Source of the DNA: Citrifermentans bremense R1
Lineage (GTDB): Bacteria; Desulfobacterota; Desulfuromonadia; Geobacterales; Geobacteraceae
DNA length: 64,000 bases
Assembly (NCBI RefSeq): GCF_000426865.1
Contig: NZ_AUGE01000012.1
Span: forward strand, 48,420 to 112,419
Reading direction: 5' to 3'
The notes beneath the pieces are model-generated. The model was not told the origin of the DNA. It ran no database searches and saw only the letters and a list, made by a program, of their open reading frames with translations. The position numbers and the translations under genes are program-made. This document shows, piece after piece, positions 26,175-36,030 of this stretch (position 1 is its first letter; each line of letters begins with the position of its first letter).

Positions 26175-26401
26175 TACCCCCGGCCGGCACTCTAACACAC
26201 CGTTTTCTCCGCCGCAACAGCCATAGACGCACCTTCCGTGTTGTTATGCCGAAGAATTCCGATACTCTCTTTACGTGCCGATATAGTGCCGGTTGTAGCT
26301 CTTGCAATCATCAATGCCGTTACCGCTTGCACCCGATCCAGTGTTTGGGCAAATGATGCCGGCATTGTGAGACACACCCGACAGTTCAAAGGAGAAATAA
26401 G

Positions 26402-27439
26402 ATGTTCCTGGAAAGCGACATAAAGCTCGGTTTCAGCGACGTGCTCATCAGACCCAAGCGGTCCAATCTCAAGAGCCGTTCCCAGGTGGACCTGCAGCGG
26501 CACTTCAAGTTCCTGCATAGCCGGCACGAATGGGCCGGGGTGCCGGTCATCGCAGCGAACATGGATACCACCGGCACCTTCGAGGTCGCCGCCCGGCTGG
26601 CGTCACACGAGATGCTCACCGCCATCCACAAGCACTACTCCATTGCCGAGTGGGACGCCTACCTAGCCAGCCGCAACGACGACATCTACCCCCGCATCAT
26701 GGTAAGCACCGGAACCTCCGAAGCCGATTTCGAGAAGGTCTCCGCCATCCTGGGAAAGCACCCCAAGCTCGAATTCATCTGCATCGACGTAGCCAACGGC
26801 TATGCCGAGAGCTTCGTAGAGTTCGTGGCGAAGATGAGGGAGGCGTACGCGGAGAAAACCATAGTGGCAGGGAACGTCGTTACCGGCGAGATGGTCGAGG
26901 AACTGCTTTTGTCCGGCGCCGACATCGTCAAGGTCGGCATAGGTCCGGGCTCGGTCTGCACCACCCGGGTCAAGGCGGGGGTCGGTTACCCGCAGCTCTC
27001 CGCGGTGATCGAATGCGCCGACGCGGCGCACGGTTTAGGGGGGAGGATCATCTCCGACGGCGGCTGCACCTGCCCCGGCGACGTCGCCAAGGCGTTCGGA
27101 GGGGGAGCCGACTTCGTCATGCTGGGGGGGATGTTCGCCGGCCACGACGAATGCGGGGGGCAGCTCCTCGAACGAGGGGGGAGGCAGTTCAAGCTTTTCT
27201 ACGGCATGAGCTCCGCCACCGCCATGGACAAGCACGCAGGCGGCGTCGCCTCCTACCGCGCTTCAGAAGGAAAGACCGTGGAGGTCCCCTATCGCGGCCC
27301 CATCGACGAAACGGTGCGCGATGTCCTGGGGGGGGTACGTTCCGCCTGCACCTACGTCGGCGCCTCGGCGCTCAAGGAGCTCACCAAGCGAACCACCTTC
27401 ATCAGGGTCCAGGAACAGGAGAACAGGATCTTCGGGTAA
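26402..27439 (+). CDS. guaC: GMP reductase
   Basis: 345 residues of the IMPDH/GMPR family without CBS domains. The catalytic loop [18 protein letters not shown], the [25 protein letters not shown] phosphate site and [16 protein letters not shown] are all present; the last is the GMP reductase form. It converts GMP to IMP using NADPH in purine salvage. AAAGGAG precedes the ATG. Two hairpins lie between it and the convergent cytochrome gene. Confidence 0.95.
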   Translation: MFLESDIKLGFSDVLIRPKRSNLKSRSQVDLQRHFKFLHSRHEWAGVPVIAANMDTTGTFEVAARLASHEMLTAIHKHYSIAEWDAYLASRNDDIYPRIMVSTGTSEADFEKVSAILGKHPKLEFICIDVANGYAESFVEFVAKMREAYAEKTIVAGNVVTGEMVEELLLSGADIVKVGIGPGSVCTTRVKAGVGYPQLSAVIECADAAHGLGGRIISDGGCTCPGDVAKAFGGGADFVMLGGMFAGHDECGGQLLERGGRQFKLFYGMSSATAMDKHAGGVASYRASEGKTVEVPYRGPIDETVRDVLGGVRSACTYVGASALKELTKRTTFIRVQEQENRIFG

Positions 27440-27450
27440 AGAAAAAAGAA

Positions 27451-27476
27451 AACCCCGCGTCCGGAAAAGCGGGGTT
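27451..27476 (-). terminator. Hairpin terminating the CbcL transcript (minus strand)
   Basis: Stem AACCCCGC/GCGGGGTT followed on the minus strand by TTCTTTTTTC. A second, stronger hairpin lies between it and cbcL. Confidence 0.6.
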
Positions 27477-27487
27477 GGCGGTTCAAA

Positions 27488-27519
27488 AAAAAGGGCCTCC
27501 CATTCGGGAGGCCCTTTTT
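27488..27519. terminator. Bidirectional terminator between guaC and cbcL
   Basis: A 14-base-pair stem AAAAAGGGCCTCCC with loop ATTC, T-run on both strands. It serves both convergent genes. Confidence 0.85.
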
Positions 27520-27540
27520 AGTTGTTGTTTCAGCAGCCGA

Positions 27541-29391
27541 TTAGTGGTGCGGGTGCATGAAGGCGTAGATCATCAGCATCAGCAGCGTGATGCCGACGAA
27601 CAGCGCGGTGAAGCCGAAGGCTTTCAGGCAGAAGTCGTAGAAGATGCCGGAAGACTTCTTGGCTGCGAACTTCTCGGTGATCCCTTCCTTCTCGTAGCGT
27701 GCCCACTGATCGCCACGCTCTTCGACGAACTCGTGCTTGGACATCTGGCCGTTGAAGATGACGAAGTCCATCGGGAACTTCTCCGGACGTCCGTGGGTGT
27801 TGAAGAAGTGGACCGAGAAGATGAAGCCGGTCGCCAGGAGCGCCTCGTCCGAGTGGATGATGGTCGCTACGTTGAAGGCCCAACCCGGCAGGAACATGCC
27901 GAAGAACTCGGGGAACCAGAGCATGAGGCCGGAGCCGCCGATGGCGAACATACCCCAGAAGACCGCGATGAAGTCGAATTTCTCCCAGTAGGTCCACCTT
28001 TCGAAGGCCGGCTTCGGCCCTTTGAAGAAGAACCAGCGGACCATGCCGACGACGTCGCTTATGTCGCGCAGGTTCGGGCAGAGGGAGTCAGGTCCGAAGA
28101 GCCTCTGCAGCGGGTTGCCTTTGATGTCCTTCCTGATGAAGAGGAAGTGGATGCTCATGGCCAGCGCCATGGAGAAGTAGACGAAGGTGATGCCCGCGCA
28201 AACCCTGTGGAATGCGGCTGCGTTGGGCGCCCCGCCGTAGAGGTCCATCAGGAACTTCGCCCATACCTGGTCGCTGAACTTGAGCGGCAGGCCGGTCAGC
28301 GACAGGCCGAGGAAGGAGATGATGACCAGAAGGTGCATGAAGACATGGACCCTTTTGAAGCGGCGGTACTGCTTGTGCCCTTCGGGTACGTGGTGCAGGA
28401 TGACCCCTTCTTCGAGTGCTGCAGCCTTCTCACGGTTCTCGACGAAGCCGCGGATCATCCAGAGCAGGGTGTGAACCCAGAACACGGCGAAGGTGCCTAC
28501 CAAGAGGCCGGTCATCGCGATGAAGGTGTAGAACAGGATCGGGTACTTCTCACGGTCGTTGTGCTCGCCGTGGGCGTAGAACTTGGTGAACGGCGTCTTA
28601 GCCTTGTCGTGGCAGTTGGAGCAGGTCTTCACGAGGTTGTTCGGGTTGACCGACGAGTTCGGATCCTTGGACGGGAGGATGCCGTGCGCGGTGTGGCAGT
28701 CAGCGCAGCCGGCAACCTTCTCCGGATAGCCGAGGCGGTAGTTCTTGCCGTGGTAGCTCTCCATGTAGCTCTTGACGGCCACTTCGGAGATATGGTTGCG
28801 CTCGACCAGCTTGGCATCTGCATGGCAGCGGAGGCAGACCTTGGTGTGGAATTCGCGGTTGGTGTGCGAGTTCGGGTTGCCCAGCGCCTTGATCTCGTGC
28901 AGGTTGTGGCAGTCGTTGCAAGCGGCGGAGTCCTGGTTCCCGGCGATTACACCCTTGCCGTGGACCGAGGTAAGGAAGCCCTTCTCGTCGGAGTGGCACT
29001 GCACGCACTTGGCGAGCACCCGGCGCTTGTCCTTGTTCCAGGAGGTGTGGCTGTGCATGTCGGTGTGGCAACCGGCGCATTGGACACCCTTCTCGGCGTG
29101 GACGCTGAGAGCGTGTTCGGCAGCTTCCTTTTTGTGGCAGCGGACGCACTGGACTTTGCCGACCTTGATCTCGCCCTTCATGTGCTTGGCAAGCTCGACG
29201 ATCTCAACGTGACAGCTGGTGCAGCCGTTTTTACCGTGCACCGACACTGCCATCTTCTCTGCGGAGATTTTATCTCCATGGCAGCCGAGGCAGGTAGCCG
29301 GGTCGATCGCCAGCCCTTGAGCGGCGAACGCCGGCTGGGTTAGCAGTAGGAGCAGCAGCAGGGGGATGAGGCGTGTGAAGACGTGGACCAT
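27541..29391 (-). CDS. cbcL: CbcL-type inner-membrane multihaem cytochrome b/c quinone oxidoreductase
   Basis: 616 residues. After a signal peptide the periplasmic part (about 24-290) holds nine CxxCH motifs (CLGCH, CTSCH, CVRCH, CAGCH, CVQCH, CNDCH, CLRCH, CADCH, CSNCH). The C-terminal half is a HydC/FdnI-type cytochrome b membrane domain with several His residues in helices. Nine c-haems plus a di-haem b domain is the layout of Geobacter sulfurreducens CbcL, a menaquinol oxidoreductase needed for respiration of low-potential Fe(III) and electrodes. It is a single-gene unit with a terminator. Confidence 0.9.
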   Translation of the reverse strand: MVHVFTRLIPLLLLLLLTQPAFAAQGLAIDPATCLGCHGDKISAEKMAVSVHGKNGCTSCHVEIVELAKHMKGEIKVGKVQCVRCHKKEAAEHALSVHAEKGVQCAGCHTDMHSHTSWNKDKRRVLAKCVQCHSDEKGFLTSVHGKGVIAGNQDSAACNDCHNLHEIKALGNPNSHTNREFHTKVCLRCHADAKLVERNHISEVAVKSYMESYHGKNYRLGYPEKVAGCADCHTAHGILPSKDPNSSVNPNNLVKTCSNCHDKAKTPFTKFYAHGEHNDREKYPILFYTFIAMTGLLVGTFAVFWVHTLLWMIRGFVENREKAAALEEGVILHHVPEGHKQYRRFKRVHVFMHLLVIISFLGLSLTGLPLKFSDQVWAKFLMDLYGGAPNAAAFHRVCAGITFVYFSMALAMSIHFLFIRKDIKGNPLQRLFGPDSLCPNLRDISDVVGMVRWFFFKGPKPAFERWTYWEKFDFIAVFWGMFAIGGSGLMLWFPEFFGMFLPGWAFNVATIIHSDEALLATGFIFSVHFFNTHGRPEKFPMDFVIFNGQMSKHEFVEERGDQWARYEKEGITEKFAAKKSSGIFYDFCLKAFGFTALFVGITLLMLMIYAFMHPHH

Positions 29392-29813
29392 TGTAATCTC
29401 CTGTATTTAGCATCGTTTTAGAACGCTTTAATGTGTGGCGGCGCTCGCAACGGCGGCTAATGTAATACTGTTAGGCGGATAAATCAACTGAAAAAGCGTC
29501 AATTAATAAGGAGGATACAACTTTCCCGACAAATTTACCTCATTGCGCTTTTTGAACGATTGGCAGAACTAAATAAATTCACTAAAGTTTGTTTTACAAA
29601 TAGGCGGGTTTCCACCAAAACAGTGTGGAAATAAGTAGTTATGAGGAGGTTAATTGGAGTATACAATAAAATATGAGACAGGACAGTGAGCGGGGAACGA
29701 CAATGAGTATAGCGCTGGAGCTATGAGATAGAGGACAGGAGAAGCGGGATACAGTTGCTGAAATACAATTAGCCGGCAGCCATGAGAGGCCCGGAAGCCT
29801 CACGAGCGGCCGG
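29392..29813. other. Intergenic region upstream of cbcL, no gene recognised
   Basis: AT-richer than its surroundings. On the minus strand TTGATT and TACATT with 17 bases between them (about 29452-29480) is a possible weak promoter for cbcL. The part toward the radical SAM gene shows no hairpin or ORF with protein character. Confidence 0.4.
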
Positions 29814-31664
29814 TCAACGGCTGAAGGTGGCGACCCCGTCGCTGACCACGAACTCCAGGAAGGGGAGTGCGTCCGTGATGGGGAGCCCGAGTTCTTTGCA
29901 GATCTCGCCGGCGCTGCGTTTGCCGTCCAACAAGCGCAGCAGCTCGAAGTATGCCGGCGACACCGACTCCGTCGCCACTTCCCCCTCGGCCGGGTAGATG
30001 ATGGCGCAGGAACCGGCCGGCTCGAAGCAGTCTGCGAACTCGCGCAGGTCAAAGTCGCCGGCTTCCAGCATGTCCAGGATCTCGTAGTTGAAGCGCGCGA
30101 GCGTGACGGCCGCGCAAAGCGAGAGCGGCCTCTGCAGCAGGTCGGAGTTGCGCGGCTTACGGGCAGGCACGAGGGGCGCGGCGAGGAGCGCCTCCGCATA
30201 GTAGTGGTGGTAGTCGGCGAGGTCTAGCGCCAGGGGGAGCAGACGCGCCTTCTTCTTCTGCTGGAAAAGAGCGGTCAGGAACTCCCGCTGCAGCCCCCAG
30301 ATCTCCCCTTCCGCGATCTCCTTTTCCCCTTTCTCGGCCCGTTCGCCCAGAAGGGCGGCGAAGCCGGCCAGGAAGGCGCTCGGGGAGAGCTTCAGCGTGG
30401 AGGTGACCGCGTTGAACCAGGCCACCGCCTTGCCACGGCTGTAGAAAACGTCGCAGGCCGCCGCCAGCCCCGACGCCTCTTTCAGCTCCTTAGCGGAAAA
30501 GGTCTGGGTGGAGAGGACCGTATAGGGGGGAACCTTCAGGTGCTCCAGTCCCAGCGCGTCCGCTTTGGCGTGCAGCCGGGTGCCGGGGAGCACGGCAAGC
30601 GGGAAGATGTCCAGGTGGTTCGGATAGAGCGAGAGGGCGAAATCGAGCGAGGAGCGGAAGAGCTTCAAGCTGTCGCCGGGCAGGCCGTAGATGAGGTCGA
30701 AGCCGAAGATGGCGCCGGTACGGTTCAACAGGGAAGCGCGCATGACGAAGTCGTCGCGGTCAAAGCCGCGCCCTACCCCGCGCAAGACCGCCGGATCCGC
30801 ACTTTGCAGGCCGATCTGCAGCGAACAGGTGATGGAGGCGAAGAGCTCCGCCATCTCCGCGTCGATGAACTCGCTGCGCACCTCGAAGTGGAAGTGCACG
30901 CCCGGCGCCAGCTTCCTGATCAGGCGCAGGATCTCCTTGGCCCGCTGCGGCACCTTGTTGAAGGTCGAGTCCAGCACGAACACCTGGGGGACCCGAAGGC
31001 GCGCGAAAAGCCTGAGCTCAGCCTCGATCCGCTTGAGCGCGAAGCGCCTGACCCCGCCGTTTCCCTTGTGGTCGTAGCAAAAGGCGCAGGCGAAGTCGCA
31101 CCCGCGGGAGAGCTGCCAGAGGGCGCCGCCGGGGACGGCAGGGTCGAGCTGACCGGAAAGGTAAGGGGAAGGGATCTGTTCCAGGTCGAGCGGGGCGGGG
31201 AGCGCTCCTGGCGCCTCACCCGGCAGGACCACGCCCGGCACCCCCTGCGGCACCGCTCCCTGAGCCAGGAGCTTTACCGCCTGCAGGAAGGGCCCCTCCC
31301 CCTCGCCGCGCACCAGGAAGTCGAAGAGGCCGGTCTCCAGAAGGCCCGCCGGGTTCGCCGTGGGTTCCGCACCCCCGGCGCAGATCACCACCCCCGGGAC
31401 TCGGGACCGGAGCTCGCGCGCCGTCTCGATGGCGCTCTCCCGGCTCCAGACGTAGACCGAGAAAGCGACCAACTGAGGCTTTGCTTGGGCGATGCTTTCG
31501 GCGCAGCGCGCCGGGTCGTCGCCCAGGAAAAATTCCAGGACCTCGGCCTCTACCTTCCCGCGCAAAGATGCATCGGCAAGAAGTGCCTCCTTGAGAAAGG
31601 CGCAGGCAAGCGGCACCGCCTGCGGCGAGCGCTCCGGATGTATGGCTATGAGCGTAATGTTCAT
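29814..31664 (-). CDS. B12-binding radical SAM protein (DUF4080 type)
   Basis: 616 residues from the ATG overlapping the previous stop (ATGA). A cobalamin-binding Rossmann domain covers about 1-140 (NITLIAIHPERSP, LVAFSVYVWS, VVICAGGAEPTANP). The radical SAM core follows with CDFACAFC (Cys about 189, 193, 196), then PQVFVLDSTFNKVPQRAKEI and FGFDLIYGLPGDS. A C-terminal domain of about 200 residues is present. The reaction and substrate are unknown. The gene follows a coiled-coil protein gene with a four-base overlap. Confidence 0.85.
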   Translation of the reverse strand: MNITLIAIHPERSPQAVPLACAFLKEALLADASLRGKVEAEVLEFFLGDDPARCAESIAQAKPQLVAFSVYVWSRESAIETARELRSRVPGVVICAGGAEPTANPAGLLETGLFDFLVRGEGEGPFLQAVKLLAQGAVPQGVPGVVLPGEAPGALPAPLDLEQIPSPYLSGQLDPAVPGGALWQLSRGCDFACAFCYDHKGNGGVRRFALKRIEAELRLFARLRVPQVFVLDSTFNKVPQRAKEILRLIRKLAPGVHFHFEVRSEFIDAEMAELFASITCSLQIGLQSADPAVLRGVGRGFDRDDFVMRASLLNRTGAIFGFDLIYGLPGDSLKLFRSSLDFALSLYPNHLDIFPLAVLPGTRLHAKADALGLEHLKVPPYTVLSTQTFSAKELKEASGLAAACDVFYSRGKAVAWFNAVTSTLKLSPSAFLAGFAALLGERAEKGEKEIAEGEIWGLQREFLTALFQQKKKARLLPLALDLADYHHYYAEALLAAPLVPARKPRNSDLLQRPLSLCAAVTLARFNYEILDMLEAGDFDLREFADCFEPAGSCAIIYPAEGEVATESVSPAYFELLRLLDGKRSAGEICKELGLPITDALPFLEFVVSDGVATFSR

Positions 31665-32221
31665 GAATTTTTCGGGCGGGCCTTCAGGGAGGGTTTCCCC
31701 CCTTCGATGACGACGACGAAGTCGACGTCCTTGCAGCGGTACTTTTCCATCAGGGCGGGTTTCTGGCGGCTGATCGCCTCGGCAACCTTTTCGCGGGTGA
31801 CGTTCTCCACCGGCAGGTTGCAGGCCCGGCGGGCGTCGATGTACTGCTGGTACACGGTATCCAACTGGGGGTCGTGGGCCGGCTTGGAAGGGGGGGCTGC
31901 GGCGGTCTGTTCTTTGGGGGTGTCCTTTTGGTGCAGCGACATCCGGAAGCGGTCCCGCTGGAACTTCCCCTCCTCGATGAGGCGGTTGGTGCGGGTCCAC
32001 TTCTGCTTGTGCACGCTCAGCGTGGAGACCAGCGACTCGTACTTGAATCTCTGGCTCGTGTTGGGAATGCTCACATTCTGGTACCGCCTCATTGCGCGCT
32101 CGACTGTATCAAGGAGTCTCAGCGGTTCTCTCTTCTCAATGCCGAAGAAGTACTGCTCGTACTTGATGATGAGCTCGCGCAGGTCGACTTCCAGGCGCGC
32201 TATATCCTCTTGGACCCCCAT
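31661..32221 (-). CDS. Hydrophilic helical protein, unknown function (MXAN_5187-like)
   Basis: 186 residues, charged, with predicted helices in the first half (EDIARLEVDLRELIIKYEQY) and a conserved-looking C-terminal domain (YQQYIDARRACNLPVENVTR...FVVVIEGGKPSLKARPK). I recall a similar domain in Myxococcus MXAN_5187-type proteins; that is not certain. No enzyme motif is seen. It is translationally coupled to the radical SAM gene and probably first in the unit. Confidence 0.7.
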   Translation of the reverse strand: MGVQEDIARLEVDLRELIIKYEQYFFGIEKREPLRLLDTVERAMRRYQNVSIPNTSQRFKYESLVSTLSVHKQKWTRTNRLIEEGKFQRDRFRMSLHQKDTPKEQTAAAPPSKPAHDPQLDTVYQQYIDARRACNLPVENVTREKVAEAISRQKPALMEKYRCKDVDFVVVIEGGKPSLKARPKNS

Positions 32222-32311
32222 GGAACCTCCAAATGCGACTATAACGATTAGTTACAATCGTGTAAATGAGAAAAAACGGGTTCGGAGAGGCCGCTAACCC
32301 AGGGAAACAAC

Positions 32312-32340
32312 TTGACTGGGTGGGTCAATATTGTTAAAAA
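32312..32340 (+). promoter_or_regulatory. Promoter candidate for glmU-glmS
   Basis: TTGACT (32312-32317), 17 bases, TAAAAA (32335-32340). TTGAC-N7-GTCAA is also an inverted repeat over the -35. It lies 30 bases before the glmU start. Confidence 0.4.
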
Positions 32341-32369
32341 AGAGCAATTTGCTGGCAGGGGGGACCTAT

Positions 32370-33746
32370 ATGGGTAACAAGATATCCGCGATCGTACTGG
32401 CAGCAGGCATGGGGACCAGGATGAAGTCCGGCTTGGTCAAGGTGATGCATCCGGTGGCCGGCGTGCCGATGATTCAATGGCCCGTCGCCGCGGCCTTTGC
32501 CTCCGACGTGGAGCGCTGCGTGCTGGTGGTCGGCCATCAGCAGGAGAAGGTACGTGAACTTTTCGCCGGCCGGGGGGAGGTGAGCTTCGCCCTGCAGTCC
32601 GAGCAACTCGGGACCGGGCACGCGGTACGGTGCGCCATGACCGAGCTTGATCCCGGCGCGGACACGGTGCTGATCCTCTGCGGCGACACCCCGCTTCTCG
32701 AGGCCCAAAGCATCGCGGGGATGCTCAAGGCGCATCGTGAGACTAAAGCCTGCATCACCGTGATGACCGCGGCCCTGGCTAATCCTTTCGGCTACGGCAG
32801 GATCGTGAAGGACGCAACCGGAAAGGTCACCGCCATCACCGAGGAGAAGGACGCGACTGAAAAGGAGCGCCTGATAGATGAGGTCAACGCCGGGGTCTAC
32901 TGCATCGACCGCGCCTTCCTGGAAAAGGCGATAGCCACCATCAAGAACGACAACGCCCAAGGGGAGTACTATCTCACCGACGTGGTGCGGCAGGCGGCAC
33001 AGCAGGGGCTTGCCTGCCTGAGCTACAAGGTCGCCGACCCGCGGGAGATCAGCGGGGTCAACGACCGGGCCCAGATGGCCGAGGCGGCGCGCGTTTTGCG
33101 TGGGCGGATCAACCGCGAACTGATGCTCTCCGGCGTCACCATGATCGACCCCGAGGCGGTCTACATCGACCGCGGCGTCCGCATCGGGCGCGACAGCGTG
33201 GTCTACCCGGGGGCCACCATCGAGGGAAACACCGTGATCGGCGAGCGCTGCGTCATCGGCCAGGGGTCGCTGATCCAGAACTGCAGCATAGCCGACGACG
33301 TCGTAGTCAAGGCGGGGAGCGTGCTGGAGGATTCCAAGGTCGGGCCCGAGGCGGCCATAGGCCCCATGGCGCACCTGCGTGCTGGGACCGAACTCTCCGC
33401 CCACGTCAAGATCGGCAACTTCGTAGAGACCAAGAAGGCGTTCATGGGAGAGGGGTCCAAGGCCTCCCATCTCACCTACCTGGGGGACGCCACCATCGGC
33501 CGGGACGTGAACATCGGCTGCGGCACCATCACCTGCAACTACGACGGGGTGAAAAAACACAAGACCGTGATCGAGGACGGCGTCTTCGTGGGGAGCGACG
33601 TGCAGCTGGTGGCGCCGGTCACCGTGGGGAGGAACTCCCTGATCGCAGCCGGGACCACCGTCACCAAGGACGTCCCCGCCGACTCGCTCGCCATCGCCCG
33701 CTCGCCCCAGGTGAACAAGGAAGGGTATATGCTGAGGAAAAAATAA
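32370..33746 (+). CDS. glmU: Bifunctional GlmU (UDP-GlcNAc pyrophosphorylase / GlcN-1-P acetyltransferase)
   Basis: 458 residues from ATG 32370, which follows GGGGGGACC; an upstream in-frame TTG adds 13 unrelated residues. The N-terminal pyrophosphorylase starts LAAGMGTRMKS, with the uridyl-site CGDTPLLE and GEYYLTDV. The C-terminal half is a left-handed beta helix of hexapeptide repeats with GDATIGRDVNIGCGTITCNYDG. It makes UDP-N-acetylglucosamine for peptidoglycan and lipopolysaccharide. glmS follows 85 bases later in the same direction. Confidence 0.96.
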   Translation: MGNKISAIVLAAGMGTRMKSGLVKVMHPVAGVPMIQWPVAAAFASDVERCVLVVGHQQEKVRELFAGRGEVSFALQSEQLGTGHAVRCAMTELDPGADTVLILCGDTPLLEAQSIAGMLKAHRETKACITVMTAALANPFGYGRIVKDATGKVTAITEEKDATEKERLIDEVNAGVYCIDRAFLEKAIATIKNDNAQGEYYLTDVVRQAAQQGLACLSYKVADPREISGVNDRAQMAEAARVLRGRINRELMLSGVTMIDPEAVYIDRGVRIGRDSVVYPGATIEGNTVIGERCVIGQGSLIQNCSIADDVVVKAGSVLEDSKVGPEAAIGPMAHLRAGTELSAHVKIGNFVETKKAFMGEGSKASHLTYLGDATIGRDVNIGCGTITCNYDGVKKHKTVIEDGVFVGSDVQLVAPVTVGRNSLIAAGTTVTKDVPADSLAIARSPQVNKEGYMLRKK

Positions 33747-33831
33747 AACTGTAACTACCCTGCCCAAGATGGTAATCTGTAACGTCTTTGGCGGCAGACC
33801 GCGAACTTAATTAGCGAAACACGGAGTCAAA

Positions 33832-35661
33832 ATGTGCGGCATCGTAGGATTCACCGGGAGGCAAGAAGCCACCTCGATCATCATTGAAGGGCTGAGGAGA
33901 CTGGAATACCGCGGTTACGATTCCGCCGGCATCTGCACCATCAGCGACGGCAAGGCAAGCATCAGGCGCAGCGAAGGGAAGCTCTCCAACCTGGAAAAGC
34001 TCCTGGCGGCAAGCCCGGTGACCGGCACCGTCGGCATAGGCCACACCCGCTGGGCCACCCACGGCCGCCCCTCCGAAATCAACGCACACCCGCACCAGGC
34101 GGGCCCCATAGTGGTGGTGCATAACGGCATCATCGAGAACTACCTGCAGCTGCGCGAGGAGCTGAAAGGGCAGGGGCACGTATTCAAGAGCGAGACCGAC
34201 ACCGAAGTAATCTCCCACCTGATCGACCAGCGCCTGAAGAGTTGCGACAGTTTCGAGCAGGCGGTGCGCGAGGCCCTGGCTGTATTGAAAGGGGCCTACG
34301 CCATCTGCATCGTGAGCGAGAACGACCCCGACGAGATGATCGCCGCCAAGCTCGGCTCCCCCATGGTAGTGGGGATCGGCGACGGCGAGTTCTACGTCGC
34401 CTCCGACATCCCGGCCATCCTTTCCCACACCCGCTCCATGATCTTCATGGAGGACGGCGAGATGGTCGTCTTCAAGGGGGGGAGTGCAACCTTCAGCAAC
34501 GTCGCAGGGGGCGTGCTCAACAAGGTGCCGCGCCACATCGACTGGTCCGCGCACATGGCCGAGAAGGGTGGCTACAAGCATTTCATGCTCAAGGAGATCT
34601 TCGAGCAGCCCCGTGCCGTGAGGGACACCATCGCCGGGAGGCTTAGGGAAGAGCAAGGGGATGTCTATCTCGAAGACCTCTCCCTCGACGACGCAGCACT
34701 CAAGGGGATCAACCGCATCTGCATCATCGCCTGCGGCACCTCGTGGCACGCGGCACTCGTCGGGAAGTTCCTGATCGAGGAGCACTGCCGGGTCCCGGTC
34801 GAAGTCGACATCGCCTCCGAGTTCCGCTACAGAAACCCCGTCGTCGACGAAAATACCCTGGTGATGCTCATCTCGCAGTCCGGCGAGACCGCCGACACCC
34901 TGGCCGCCATGCGCGAGTCGAAGCGCCGCGGCGGCAAGTGCGTCGCCATCTGCAACGTGGTCGACTCCTCCATCGCCCGCGAGGCCGACGGCGTCATCTA
35001 CACCCACGCCGGTCCCGAGATCGGGGTCGCCTCCACCAAGGCCTTCGTCACCCAGCTGATCGCCCTCTACCTCTTCACCATCCGTCTCGGGCGCTCCCGT
35101 GAAGTCATGAGCATGGAAGAGGGTAGGGATCTCATCGCCGCCGTGGTCCGGGTCCCGGCCCTGATGGAAGAGGCGCTGAAGCTGAACGAGCAGGTCGAGA
35201 AGGTTGCCAGGAACTATTTGCAGGCGCGCGACTTCCTCTATTTGGGGCGCGGCATGAACTACCCCATCGCCCTCGAAGGCGCGCTGAAACTGAAGGAGAT
35301 TTCCTACATCCATGCCGAAGGGTATGCCGCAGGCGAGATGAAGCACGGTCCCATCGCGCTCATCGACGAGCACATGCCCGTCGTGGTGCTGGTCCCCAAG
35401 GGACCCAACTACGACAAGGTCTTTTCCAACATGGAAGAGGTCATCGCCCGCGGCGGTCGGGTCATCGCCGTCTGCAGCGAGGGTGACCAGGAAGTGAAGG
35501 ACAAGGTCGAGGTCGCGCTGGAGATTCCCGAAGACGGCTGCGACGTGAGCCCGTTGATCCTCTCCATCCCCATGCAGCTTCTGGCCTACCACGTAGCGGT
35601 CCTCAAGGGGACCGACGTCGACCAGCCGAGGAACCTGGCCAAGAGCGTCACGGTCGAATAG
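33832..35661 (+). CDS. glmS: Glutamine-fructose-6-phosphate aminotransferase
   Basis: 609 residues starting [11 protein letters not shown], so the catalytic Cys is the second residue once Met is removed. The glutaminase domain covers about 1-230 ([19 protein letters not shown]); two SIS domains follow ([35 protein letters not shown]) and it ends NLAKSVTVE, the family's end. It makes glucosamine-6-phosphate, the first step of the pathway GlmU completes. A terminator follows. The GlmU-GlmS pair is a classical operon; no glmS riboswitch was recognised in the 85-base gap. Confidence 0.97.
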   Translation: MCGIVGFTGRQEATSIIIEGLRRLEYRGYDSAGICTISDGKASIRRSEGKLSNLEKLLAASPVTGTVGIGHTRWATHGRPSEINAHPHQAGPIVVVHNGIIENYLQLREELKGQGHVFKSETDTEVISHLIDQRLKSCDSFEQAVREALAVLKGAYAICIVSENDPDEMIAAKLGSPMVVGIGDGEFYVASDIPAILSHTRSMIFMEDGEMVVFKGGSATFSNVAGGVLNKVPRHIDWSAHMAEKGGYKHFMLKEIFEQPRAVRDTIAGRLREEQGDVYLEDLSLDDAALKGINRICIIACGTSWHAALVGKFLIEEHCRVPVEVDIASEFRYRNPVVDENTLVMLISQSGETADTLAAMRESKRRGGKCVAICNVVDSSIAREADGVIYTHAGPEIGVASTKAFVTQLIALYLFTIRLGRSREVMSMEEGRDLIAAVVRVPALMEEALKLNEQVEKVARNYLQARDFLYLGRGMNYPIALEGALKLKEISYIHAEGYAAGEMKHGPIALIDEHMPVVVLVPKGPNYDKVFSNMEEVIARGGRVIAVCSEGDQEVKDKVEVALEIPEDGCDVSPLILSIPMQLLAYHVAVLKGTDVDQPRNLAKSVTVE

Positions 35662-35770
35662 TCGGCATAAGGAAATTGTAGAGAGGAATAAACTCCTAAA
35701 CCGGAAAATAAAGTTGTGAACTAGCCCATTTCAGGGCGAGATCCTTCAGTGATGTATAGCACTGGTGATT

Positions 35771-35802
35771 GGGGGAGACAGTTTAGGCTGTCTCCCCTTT
35801 TG
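35771..35802 (+). terminator. Rho-independent terminator after glmS
   Basis: Stem GGGGAGACAG/CTGTCTCCCC with a six-base loop and a TTTT tail. Confidence 0.88.
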
Positions 35803-35991
35803 TTCAAATGGGAAAATAGGTAAGCGCAACATTTGGAAAGTCAATGACTTAAATTTCAAAAGCAAGTATAGGCAATCCGCCGTCTGCGCCGAGCCCGAGT
35901 GCTATAGGAAGAGGGCCAAGGGGACACGACCTGGCACCGAAACCTGCTGGTAGCGGGGATTGATTTGATTTCCCTTTCTGGTTATGATGTC

Positions 35992-36013
35992 ATGCCGAAG
36001 TACGATGTGGCAT
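35992..36013. promoter_or_regulatory. Inverted repeat upstream of the TetR gene
   Basis: ATGCC, twelve bases, GGCAT, ending 17 bases before the ATG. A possible autoregulatory site. The remaining part of 35662-36030 holds only the glmS terminator and AT-rich sequence. Confidence 0.3.
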
Positions 36014-36030
36014 TTACAAAGGGGGTAGGA

